Part shown: piece by piece, positions 1 through 5,538 of the stretch | How positions within the stretch are numbered: position 1 is the stretch's first letter | Layout: each line of letters starts with the position of its first letter | NCBI GenBank assembly: GCA_934446135.1 | Contig: CAKSDT010000073.1 | Location: forward strand, 1 to 8,719 | DNA from: an uncultured Clostridia bacterium | GTDB taxonomy: Bacteria; Bacillota; Clostridia; RGIG6154 | Length of the DNA: 8,719 bases | Direction: 5' to 3' | Program-made: the position numbers and the translations under genes | The notes under the pieces: model-generated | The model's input: the letters and a program-made list of their open reading frames with translations, nothing else | Databases searched by the model: none | Told to the model about the DNA's origin: nothing

Positions 1-182
1 CCCAAAATTTCTGCCGCATTATACATAAAACTGAAAGAAAAGTCATTTTTGCCATCTTCATACGCAAGATATGTATTTTCATCAACACCTAATTTTTCTG
101 CCATATCTCTTGAAGATATTTCCATATCTTCCCTTAAGCATCTCAGTCTCATACCTATATCCTGAAGTTGTTCATTTACCAT
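1..182 (-). CDS. XRE-family helix-turn-helix transcriptional regulator, N-terminus only (cut by window start)
   Basis: Reading down from the ATG at 182, 60 codons are open and continue off the window. The visible protein starts MVNEQLQDIGMRLRCLRED and reads like a Cro/C1-type (XRE) HTH domain: a first helix with RLRCLRED (about residues 12-19), then the HTH core SSRDMAEKLGVDENTYLAYE (about 23-42), then DGKNDFSFSFMYNAAEILG. The ATG at 182 has a good Shine-Dalgarno (AAAGGAAG, 8 nt upstream), so it is preferred over the internal Met11. The DFSFSFMYNAAEILG ending resembles XRE regulators that carry a C-terminal cupin sensor domain and often lie near acyl-CoA ligase genes. That domain is outside the window and is inferred from family memory. 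The gene lies in the same direction as the metabolic genes, 57 bp after the oxidoreductase gamma subunit, so it could be a co-transcribed local regulator. The XRE call is fairly sure; the target and ligand are unknown. Confidence 0.85.
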   Translation of the reverse strand, partial: MVNEQLQDIGMRLRCLREDMEISSRDMAEKLGVDENTYLAYEDGKNDFSFSFMYNAAEIL

Positions 183-190
183 ATAATAAT

Positions 191-198
191 CTTCCTTT
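191..198 (-). promoter_or_regulatory. Ribosome binding site of the XRE regulator gene
   Basis: On the minus strand AAAGGAAG is followed by 8 nt and then the ATG at 182. It fixes the start of the regulator, since no comparable site precedes the internal Met11 codon. It lies just after the stem-loop at 203-239, so folding of that hairpin could affect access to it. Confidence 0.7.
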
Positions 199-202
199 CG
201 CG

Positions 203-239
203 GGAACTTAATGTAGAATAAAATTTCGCATCAAGTTCC
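203..239 (-). repeat. Inverted repeat / stem-loop between oxidoreductase gamma gene and XRE regulator
   Basis: Read as minus-strand RNA, GGAACUUGAUG (239-229) pairs with CAUUAAGUUCC (213-203). This is an 11-bp stem with one G-U pair and a 15-nt A/U-rich loop. It starts directly after the TAA of the gamma subunit gene, in the only intergenic gap over 30 bp in the window. What follows is CGCGAAAGGAAG, not a U-run, so it does not look like a standard intrinsic terminator. It could be an mRNA-stabilising or processing hairpin, an attenuating structure or a dyad operator. The pairing is seen directly; the function is inferred. Confidence 0.6.
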
Positions 240-776
240 TTAGTTTTCGTAATTATATCCGATGTTTATCGCTTTCATATTAAGTTCAATAAGATTCTGT
301 TTTTTTGCCGGAACAAGTTTTTGCATTGCTTTTTCTATATTCTCGTAAGGAATAACCCCCGACTTTTTGATAAACAGTCCCAAAATTATCATATTTGCAA
401 GACCAGGCAAATTCTCGTCTGCCGCAAGTTTTGTTGCCGGAATATAATACGCATCAACATCGTTTCTTTCACATTTTTTTTCAATAAGAGAACTGTCTAT
501 AAATGCCTGGCCGCCGGATTTTATTTCATTCACATACTTATCAAATGACGGTGCATTCATTGCAATTAAGATATCGGGTTTGTCAACAATGGGAGAACCT
601 ATTTTTTCATCACTTAAAATTATGCTGCAGTTTGCCGTACCGCCTCTCATTTCAGGACCGTAAGACGGAAGCCATGAAACTTCTCTGCCTTCGATAAGTC
701 CTTCATAAGCAAGAAATTTTCCCGAAAACAAAATTCCCTGTCCGCCGAATCCTGCAATTAAAATTTGCTTATTCAT
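240..776 (-). CDS. 2-oxoacid:ferredoxin oxidoreductase, gamma subunit (probably 2-oxoisovalerate type)
   Basis: This 178-aa protein is the gamma subunit (catalytic domain III type) of a four-subunit 2-oxoacid:acceptor oxidoreductase, a cytoplasmic, TPP- and Fe-S-dependent enzyme that interconverts a 2-oxoacid plus CoA with acyl-CoA, CO2 and reduced ferredoxin. Visible signatures are the N-terminal glycine-rich GFGGQG (residues 9-14) and the family motif SYGPEMRGGTANC (about 38-50), followed by DKPDILIAMN. The length matches stand-alone gamma subunits. The start is supported by AAAGGGGGAAAG shortly upstream. It follows the beta subunit gene by 15 bp and completes a delta-alpha-beta-gamma set. 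Substrate cannot be read from this subunit. Branched-chain specificity is inferred from the VorB-like alpha subunit and the nearby ilvE; a 2-oxoglutarate enzyme (Kor/Oor) is the main alternative. Confidence 0.9.
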   Translation of the reverse strand: MNKQILIAGFGGQGILFSGKFLAYEGLIEGREVSWLPSYGPEMRGGTANCSIILSDEKIGSPIVDKPDILIAMNAPSFDKYVNEIKSGGQAFIDSSLIEKKCERNDVDAYYIPATKLAADENLPGLANMIILGLFIKKSGVIPYENIEKAMQKLVPAKKQNLIELNMKAINIGYNYEN

Positions 777-791
777 ATTATCTTTCCCCCT

Positions 792-1538
792 TTATTTATT
801 ATCCTCTGTAATGTCCTTATAAACTCCGAGCGGATAATAAGGCATCATATTTTCTTCAAGCCATTTCATAGCCTTTTCGGGGGACATACCCCAGTTTGTA
901 GGACAAGTTGAAAGAACCTCAACAAGTGAAAATCCCTTTCCGTCAACCTGATTCTGAAAAGCTTTTTTAATCGCTCTTTTTGCATTTTTAATATTTTTGA
1001 CATCATTTACAGCAACTCTTTCAAGATATGCCGCACCGTCAACATTCGAAAGCATCTCGCAAACTTTTACAGGATATCCTACCTTAGAAACATCTCTGCC
1101 GTAAGGTGAGGTCTGTGTAATCTGACCCGGAAGTGTAGTAGGTGCCATCTGTCCGCCTGTCATACCATAGATTGCATTATTGACAAATATAACTGTTATA
1201 TTTTCTCTTCTTGCTGCTGAGTGAACTGTTTCGGCTGTTCCTATAGCCGCCAAATCTCCGTCACCCTGATATGTAAATACAATATTTGACGAATCGGAAC
1301 GCTTAACGCCTGTTGCTACTGCAGGGGCTCTGCCGTGTGCAGCCTGAACCATATCACAATTAAAATAATTATATGCAAAAACTGAGCATCCTACAGACGC
1401 AACACCAATGGTTCTTCCTGAAATTCCAAGTTCGTCAATAGCCTCTGCAACAAGACGGTGAATGATACCGTGTGTGCATCCGGGACAATAATGAAGCGGT
1501 GCATCAGTAAGTGCTTTTGGTTTTTCAAATACTGTCAT
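792..1538 (-). CDS. 2-oxoacid:ferredoxin oxidoreductase, beta subunit (TPP-binding)
   Basis: This 248-aa protein is the thiamine-diphosphate-binding beta subunit. CPGC (residues 18-21) opens the family signature. GDGD (92-95) with VNNAIYGMTGGQ (119-130) forms the TPP/Mg2+ site. By comparison with known OFOR beta subunits, C18, C21, C51 and C212 (in STCPTNW) are the likely ligands of the single [4Fe-4S] cluster that takes electrons from the TPP intermediate; all four are present. Length and motif order are normal. The start codon overlaps the alpha-subunit stop in TAATG, and its Shine-Dalgarno GGAGGT lies inside the last alpha codons, so translational coupling at 1:1 is likely. Electrons should pass to the delta subunit and to ferredoxin. 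The family call is firm; substrate (2-oxoisovalerate and relatives versus 2-oxoglutarate) is inferred from neighbours. Confidence 0.93.
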   Translation of the reverse strand: MTVFEKPKALTDAPLHYCPGCTHGIIHRLVAEAIDELGISGRTIGVASVGCSVFAYNYFNCDMVQAAHGRAPAVATGVKRSDSSNIVFTYQGDGDLAAIGTAETVHSAARRENITVIFVNNAIYGMTGGQMAPTTLPGQITQTSPYGRDVSKVGYPVKVCEMLSNVDGAAYLERVAVNDVKNIKNAKRAIKKAFQNQVDGKGFSLVEVLSTCPTNWGMSPEKAMKWLEENMMPYYPLGVYKDITEDNK

Positions 1539-2608
1539 TACTCATTACCTCCAATCTTATTTGCTTCCTCAATTTTCGAAAGAACATTATCGGTAGTAGG
1601 AATCATACCGCCGGCACGGTTGCATAAAAGCACCGGTTTTTTGCACCTTATTGCAAGTTCAACATCCTCTATCATCTGTCCCATGCTGAGTTCAACCGAA
1701 ACAAAGGCTCTTACTTTATCCGCCGTCTTATTTAAAACTTCTTTTGGGAACGGCCAAAGAGTAACGGGTCTTATCATACCTGCTTTTATTCCTTTTTTTC
1801 TTGCCTCATCAATTGCATTCTGAGAAACCCTTGCAGCTACGCCGAATGCAACAATACAGACTTCAGCATCTTCCATTTTGTATTCTTCATACATAACTTC
1901 ATTTTTCTCTATTTCAGCATACTTTTCATATCTTTTAAAGTTCTCAACTTCAAGTTCATCCGGCTTTAAGAACAGTGAATTTACAATATTAGGCTTTCTT
2001 TCGTTTTTTGTTCCTGTAAGAGCCCATGGTTTATCGTATTTTTTTACTTCACCCAAATCAAGCGATACAGGTTCCATCATCTGACCCATTGTACCGTCTG
2101 CCAAAATCATTGAGGTCATTCTGTATTTATCAGCAAGATCAAAACCTTTAAATGTAAGATCAACCATTTCCTGAACAGACGACGGAGCAAGAACTATCAG
2201 ATGATAATCTCCGTGTCCTCCGCCTCTTGTTGCCTGAAAATAATCAGACTGTGAAGGCTGAATTCCGCCGAGTCCCGGACCTCCTCTTTGAACATTTACT
2301 ACAAGTGCCGGAAGATCGCACCCTGCAAGATACGAGAGTCCTTCGCTCTTTAAAGAAATTCCGGGACTTGATGATGATGTCATTACTCTTTTTCCTGTTG
2401 ATGAAACACCAATCACCATATTTATTGCCGCAACTTCGCTTTCTGCCTGTAAAAACACACCTCCGTCTATTTTAGGAAGTCTTTTTGACATATATGCCGC
2501 AACTTCTGTCTGCGGTGTTATAGGGTAACCGAAATAATGGTGACAACCTGCCATAATAGCCGCTTCAGCCATTGCCTCGTTACCTTTCATTAATACTTTT
2601 TCACTCAT
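1538..2608 (-). CDS. vorB: 2-oxoacid:ferredoxin oxidoreductase, alpha subunit (VorB-like, 3-methyl-2-oxobutanoate dehydrogenase)
   Basis: This 356-aa protein has the usual length of the alpha subunit (pyrimidine-binding domain plus domain II). Visible motifs are GYPITPQTE (residues 27-35), QAESE (54-58) carrying the Glu expected to activate the TPP aminopyrimidine ring, MTSSSSPGISL (76-86) and VQRGGPGLGGIQPSQSD (106-122). A transketolase C-terminal-like domain follows, with VCIVAFGVAARV and later GMIRPVTLWPFP. The sequence closely resembles, from memory, proteins annotated VorB in Clostridia. With beta it forms the active site that decarboxylates branched-chain 2-oxoacids to acyl-CoA, or runs in reverse as a reductive carboxylase. 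It sits 13 bp after the delta gene, whose stop overlaps the AAGGAGG ribosome site. KorA-type (2-oxoglutarate) proteins share these motifs, so substrate is probable rather than proven. Confidence 0.9.
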   Translation of the reverse strand: MSEKVLMKGNEAMAEAAIMAGCHHYFGYPITPQTEVAAYMSKRLPKIDGGVFLQAESEVAAINMVIGVSSTGKRVMTSSSSPGISLKSEGLSYLAGCDLPALVVNVQRGGPGLGGIQPSQSDYFQATRGGGHGDYHLIVLAPSSVQEMVDLTFKGFDLADKYRMTSMILADGTMGQMMEPVSLDLGEVKKYDKPWALTGTKNERKPNIVNSLFLKPDELEVENFKRYEKYAEIEKNEVMYEEYKMEDAEVCIVAFGVAARVSQNAIDEARKKGIKAGMIRPVTLWPFPKEVLNKTADKVRAFVSVELSMGQMIEDVELAIRCKKPVLLCNRAGGMIPTTDNVLSKIEEANKIGGNE

Positions 2609-2621
2609 TTATTCCGCCTCC

Positions 2622-2825
2622 TTATTTCTCAACCGTAATTACACAATCCGGACATATCGTTGCACAAAAAGCACACCCTATGCACTGCGACAAATCCGTA
2701 ACACCTGCCGGTTTATAACCTTTGGCATTAAGCGTATTCTTAAGTTCGACTATCTTTTTGGGACAGGCCGTAACACAAAGGCCGCATCCCTTACACAAAT
2801 TTTCGTTAAACGAAACTTTAGCCAT
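2622..2825 (-). CDS. 2-oxoacid:ferredoxin oxidoreductase, delta subunit (2x[4Fe-4S] ferredoxin)
   Basis: A 67-aa bacterial-type ferredoxin with two CxxCxxCxxxCP motifs: C11, C14, C17, C21 and C48, C51, C54, C58, each ending in CP. These should bind two [4Fe-4S] clusters that carry electrons between the TPP-bearing beta subunit and free ferredoxin. An extra Cys lies at 61. The start used here is the ATG at 2825, which has the purine-rich AGGTAGAG just upstream. A GTG at 2843 would add six residues (MTGRVK) but is preceded by AATATTTAAAATATATT, with no Shine-Dalgarno. Its place directly before the alpha, beta and gamma genes makes it their delta subunit rather than a free ferredoxin. The delta-alpha-beta-gamma order is also known from the oorDABC-type operons. 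Confidence 0.9.
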   Translation of the reverse strand: MAKVSFNENLCKGCGLCVTACPKKIVELKNTLNAKGYKPAGVTDLSQCIGCAFCATICPDCVITVEK

Positions 2826-2830
2826 TTTTA

Positions 2831-2838
2831 CTCTACCT
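2831..2838 (-). promoter_or_regulatory. Ribosome binding site selecting the delta-subunit start
   Basis: Minus-strand AGGTAGAG ends 5 nt before the ATG at 2825. It lies inside the six codons that a GTG start at 2843 would translate. That GTG has only A/T bases upstream, so the shorter 67-residue protein is preferred. Confidence 0.6.
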
Positions 2839-2851
2839 GTCACAATATATT

Positions 2852-3550
2852 TTAAATATTCTCATTTTTGAGCCATGACTGCTTTACTAAAATATCTATC
2901 GGCATTAAATTTTTTATTTTTCCTTTAAGACCGCCGTAAATTTTTCTTTCAACAGTTGTCATTTTAATTTCTGCACTAAGTAATTCTGACACTTTGTTTG
3001 CATATGAAACAGCCTCAAGAACCGTGTCTTCTGTTGTTTCATCTCCCAGATTTGAGTTGTTTACAATCCCCGTAAACTTAATGTTTGACGCATCTTCTAT
3101 CTGCTTTGCGACAATTACCGTATCTTCAGGCGTTTTTGTGAGAAATCGGTATTTATTTATTACAAGAAGCATCTCGTAATCATTCTCATCCTTAATAAAA
3201 TCCGAATACCTTCCCATTGCAAGGGCCCCTCTGTCGTCACCGCCAAGATCAATTACACCTGTAACCCCTTTATCCTCTAAAATAGAATATGTATCGGGCG
3301 AAAGTGCCGGAGTATCAACATTGGAATTTGCAAACTCTGAAGAAATAAGTCTTATATTCATTTTTTTAAGAAATTCTGCAGAATCTTTTGTCCTGAAATA
3401 CGGATTAACAATATCAAGGTCTGCAAGCGACACTTTTTTGTTTAGTTTTGAAAGTGCCGCTGCATAATTTATTGCAACATTTGTTTTGCCGCTTCCGTAA
3501 TGTCCCGCAAAAACAGTTATTCTTTTAAATGTTAAATCTGAACAATCCAT
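2852..3550 (-). CDS. MinD/CobQ-like P-loop ATPase of unknown role in the oxidoreductase cluster
   Basis: A 232-aa soluble protein of the SIMIBI-type (ParA/MinD/CobQ) P-loop fold. Residues 16-23, GHYGSGKT, form Walker A. A second conserved Asp segment, ADLDIVNP (43-50), matches the Walker A' position, and VIDLGGDD (99-106) matches Walker B/switch II. At the position of the signature Lys of ParA/MinD (KGGxGKT), this protein has His17. No membrane-targeting helix, DNA-binding domain or Cys metal motif is visible. The start at 3550 overlaps the end of ilvE by 19 bp; it is the only Met before the P-loop and has GAGG 10 nt upstream. The position between ilvE and the delta gene suggests a helper role for the Fe-S/TPP oxidoreductase, such as cluster delivery, assembly or activation, by analogy with Mrp, CooC or HypB. 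That is inference, and no specific function is assigned. Confidence 0.85.
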   Translation of the reverse strand: MDCSDLTFKRITVFAGHYGSGKTNVAINYAAALSKLNKKVSLADLDIVNPYFRTKDSAEFLKKMNIRLISSEFANSNVDTPALSPDTYSILEDKGVTGVIDLGGDDRGALAMGRYSDFIKDENDYEMLLVINKYRFLTKTPEDTVIVAKQIEDASNIKFTGIVNNSNLGDETTEDTVLEAVSYANKVSELLSAEIKMTTVERKIYGGLKGKIKNLMPIDILVKQSWLKNENI

Positions 3551-4590
3551 TTTCTTTTATCCTCAATTTTTCCATACTGAATTCCTGTAAGTTCATCATA
3601 CAATTTTTGTGTAACATCACCTATTTCGTTATTGTTTATCGTATAGGTTTTTCCGTGATAGTAAAGTTCTCCGATAGGTGATACAACAGCTGCTGTGCCG
3701 CAGCCCCATGCCTCCTCAAGTTTACCGCTTTCGAGTGCTTCTATCAATTCATCTGCACTTAAAAGTCTTTCCGTAACGGTGTATCCTTCGTCTTTCAAAA
3801 CTTCAATGCAGGATTTTCTTGTGATACCGGGAAGAATTGAGCCTGTAAGTTTTGGAGTTACAATTTCTCCGTCAATTTTAAACATTACATTCATTGCTCC
3901 AACTTCTTCAATATACTTTCTTTCGACACCGTCAAGCCAAAGAACCTGTGTAAATCCCTTTTCTTCTGCTTTTTCTCCTGCTCTGTTAGCTGCAGCATAG
4001 TTTCCGCCGCATTTTGCATAACCGGTTCCGCCTCTTACTGCCCTTACATCATCTTCCTCAATCATAATTTTAACAGGATTGATGCCTTCTTTATAATAAC
4101 TTCCGCTTGGTGATGCGATAATCACGAATTTGGCATTATTAATTGAATGAACCCCTAAATGCTCATCATTTCCAAATAAGAACGGTCTTAAATAGAGCGA
4201 TTCGCCGTCACCTGACGGAACCCAATCCTGTTCAAGTTTTACAAATTCAATAATTGCCTGAAGCATTTCATTCTCGTCCATTTGAGGAAGTCTTAATCTT
4301 TCCGCGGAATTGTTCATTCTTCTTACATTTTCAATAGGTCTGAAAAGTTGAACCGTACCGCTTTTCGTTCTGTATGCCTTTAAACCCTCAAATATTTCAG
4401 CACCGTAGTGAAAAACAGTTGCTGCGGGATTTAATTCCAATTTTCCGAAAGGAACTATGGTTGCTTCTCCCCACCCCTTTTCCCTTGAGTAATCTCTCAC
4501 AAACATATGATCGGTAAAAATTGTTCCGAAACCCAAATCTCCGGTAGGTTTTGTTTTCGGTGATGTTGTTTTGGTAACTTTAATTTCCAT
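3532..4590 (-). CDS. ilvE: Branched-chain amino acid aminotransferase
   Basis: A 352-aa fold-type IV PLP aminotransferase. It swaps the amino group between glutamate and the 2-oxoacids of valine, leucine and isoleucine, in the cytoplasm. Visible landmarks are FHYGAEIFEGLKAYR (about 60-74), the PLP lysine K193 in GGTGYAKCGGNYAAA, YIEEVGAMNVMF (226-237) with the conserved Glu, LPGITRKS (253-260) and CGTAAVVSPIG (297-307). The length fits the larger, eukaryote-like BCAT group (about 340-360 aa) rather than the shorter E. coli type. It starts 2 bp after metA, with the AGGAAG ribosome site inside the last metA codons, and its 3' end overlaps the ATPase gene by 19 bp. Next to a VOR-type oxidoreductase it would make or use that enzyme's 2-oxoacid. 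It may also aminate 4-methylthio-2-oxobutyrate, as some BCATs do. Confidence 0.95.
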   Translation of the reverse strand: MEIKVTKTTSPKTKPTGDLGFGTIFTDHMFVRDYSREKGWGEATIVPFGKLELNPAATVFHYGAEIFEGLKAYRTKSGTVQLFRPIENVRRMNNSAERLRLPQMDENEMLQAIIEFVKLEQDWVPSGDGESLYLRPFLFGNDEHLGVHSINNAKFVIIASPSGSYYKEGINPVKIMIEEDDVRAVRGGTGYAKCGGNYAAANRAGEKAEEKGFTQVLWLDGVERKYIEEVGAMNVMFKIDGEIVTPKLTGSILPGITRKSCIEVLKDEGYTVTERLLSADELIEALESGKLEEAWGCGTAAVVSPIGELYYHGKTYTINNNEIGDVTQKLYDELTGIQYGKIEDKRKWIVQI

Positions 4591-4592
4591 AA

Positions 4593-5525
4593 TTAATTCT
4601 TCCTTTCTTTGTTAATTTCATTAATATCATAAGGTGTTGTCTGATATACATAATAATTCAACCAATTTGAATATATTAAACTTGCACCCGAACGCCAATT
4701 ACAAATCGGTTCTTCGTTCTCATCGTTATCGGGAAAATAATTTTCGGGAAGTTCAATTTGAAGTCCCGCCTCTTTATCCCTTAAATACTCTTTTTTAAGT
4801 GTATCTCTATCATACTCTGAATGACCTGTAATGAAAAATTGCTTTCCGTTATCGGTAGACACTGCATATACGCCTGCTTTTTCAGAAGAAGCCAGAATTC
4901 TGAGATCCGAAACTTTTTCTATATCTTTCCTTAAAACCGTTGTATGCCGTGAATGGGGAACATAGAAATAGTCATCAAATCCTCTGAAAAGCATCGATCC
5001 CTTTCTTTCAACACGGTGTGAAAATACACCAAACAACTTTTTTGGAAGTCCGACTTTTTTTATTCCGTAGTGGTAGTAAAGTGCCGCCTGTGCTCCCCAA
5101 CATATATGGAAAGTGCTATGGACATTGTTCTTTGTCCACTCCATTATTTCACAGAGTTCATCCCAATAGTCAACCTCTTCAAACTCTAATTGTTCAACCG
5201 GTGCACCGGTTATTATCATTCCGTCAAATTTTCGGTCTTTAACATCTTCGAAATGCTTATAAAACGCTTGAAGGTGGCTTTTAGATGTGTTTTTCGAATT
5301 ATATGTTTTTGTGCATATAAATTCCATTTCAACCTGCAAGGGAGAGTTTCCCAAAAGCCTTATAAGCTGAGTCTCTGTATCTATTTTTAAAGGCATAAGA
5401 TTAAGAAGCAGTATCTTAAGCGGTCTTATGTCCTGAGTAATTGCCCGTGTTTGCGTCATAACAAAGATATTCTCTTTATCTAACACCTTAACAGCCGGCA
5501 ACTCATTTGGTATTTTAATCGGCAT
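4593..5525 (-). CDS. metA: Homoserine O-acetyltransferase, MetA family
   Basis: A 310-aa full-length MetA-family transferase (glutamine-amidotransferase-like fold). It transfers an acyl group from acyl-CoA to homoserine, the first committed step of methionine synthesis. The catalytic set is visible: C142 in HICWGAQAAL, and H235 with E237 in GHSEYD. The donor-deciding position 111, in TGAPVEQLEFEEVDYW (106-121), is Glu. Published work on MetA proteins associates Glu111 with acetyl-CoA and Gly111 (E. coli) with succinyl-CoA, so this enzyme is called an acetyltransferase despite the family's common succinyltransferase label. That fits the neighbouring O-acetylhomoserine sulfhydrylase. The start ATG has GGAGGG 7 nt upstream, inside the 13-bp gap after metY. 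A MetX (alpha/beta hydrolase) enzyme is excluded by the motifs. Confidence 0.95.
   Translation of the reverse strand: MPIKIPNELPAVKVLDKENIFVMTQTRAITQDIRPLKILLLNLMPLKIDTETQLIRLLGNSPLQVEMEFICTKTYNSKNTSKSHLQAFYKHFEDVKDRKFDGMIITGAPVEQLEFEEVDYWDELCEIMEWTKNNVHSTFHICWGAQAALYYHYGIKKVGLPKKLFGVFSHRVERKGSMLFRGFDDYFYVPHSRHTTVLRKDIEKVSDLRILASSEKAGVYAVSTDNGKQFFITGHSEYDRDTLKKEYLRDKEAGLQIELPENYFPDNDENEEPICNWRSGASLIYSNWLNYYVYQTTPYDINEINKERKN
5196..5211. repeat. Perfect 16-bp palindrome inside metA
   Basis: AACCGGTGCACCGGTT reads the same on both strands. It falls in the metA codons for the conserved Thr-Gly-Ala-Pro-Val stretch just before Glu111. It is G/C-rich against an AT-rich background. Codon choice at a conserved protein motif may be the whole cause; no regulatory role is shown. 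Confidence 0.4.
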
Positions 5526-5538
5526 TCGTTTCCCTCCG

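Noticed and set aside
203..239. Intrinsic transcription terminator after the gamma subunit
   Set aside because: The stem is followed by CGCGAAAGG on the minus strand with no U-run, so only a stem-loop is claimed.
2826..2843. GTG start at 2843 giving a six-residue longer delta subunit
   Set aside because: It has no Shine-Dalgarno upstream, and the ATG at 2825 has AGGTAGAG in front and starts exactly at the usual ferredoxin N-terminus.
240..2843. 2-oxoglutarate:ferredoxin oxidoreductase (KorDABC/OorDABC) as the main call
   Set aside because: Subunit order and motifs allow it, but the alpha subunit resembles VorB proteins and ilvE is next door, so it is kept only as an alternative.
4205..4218. 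Short hairpin CCGTCACCTGACGG inside ilvE
   Set aside because: A 6-bp stem with a 2-base loop in mid-gene, explained by the codons of an ordinary protein stretch; no context for a function.
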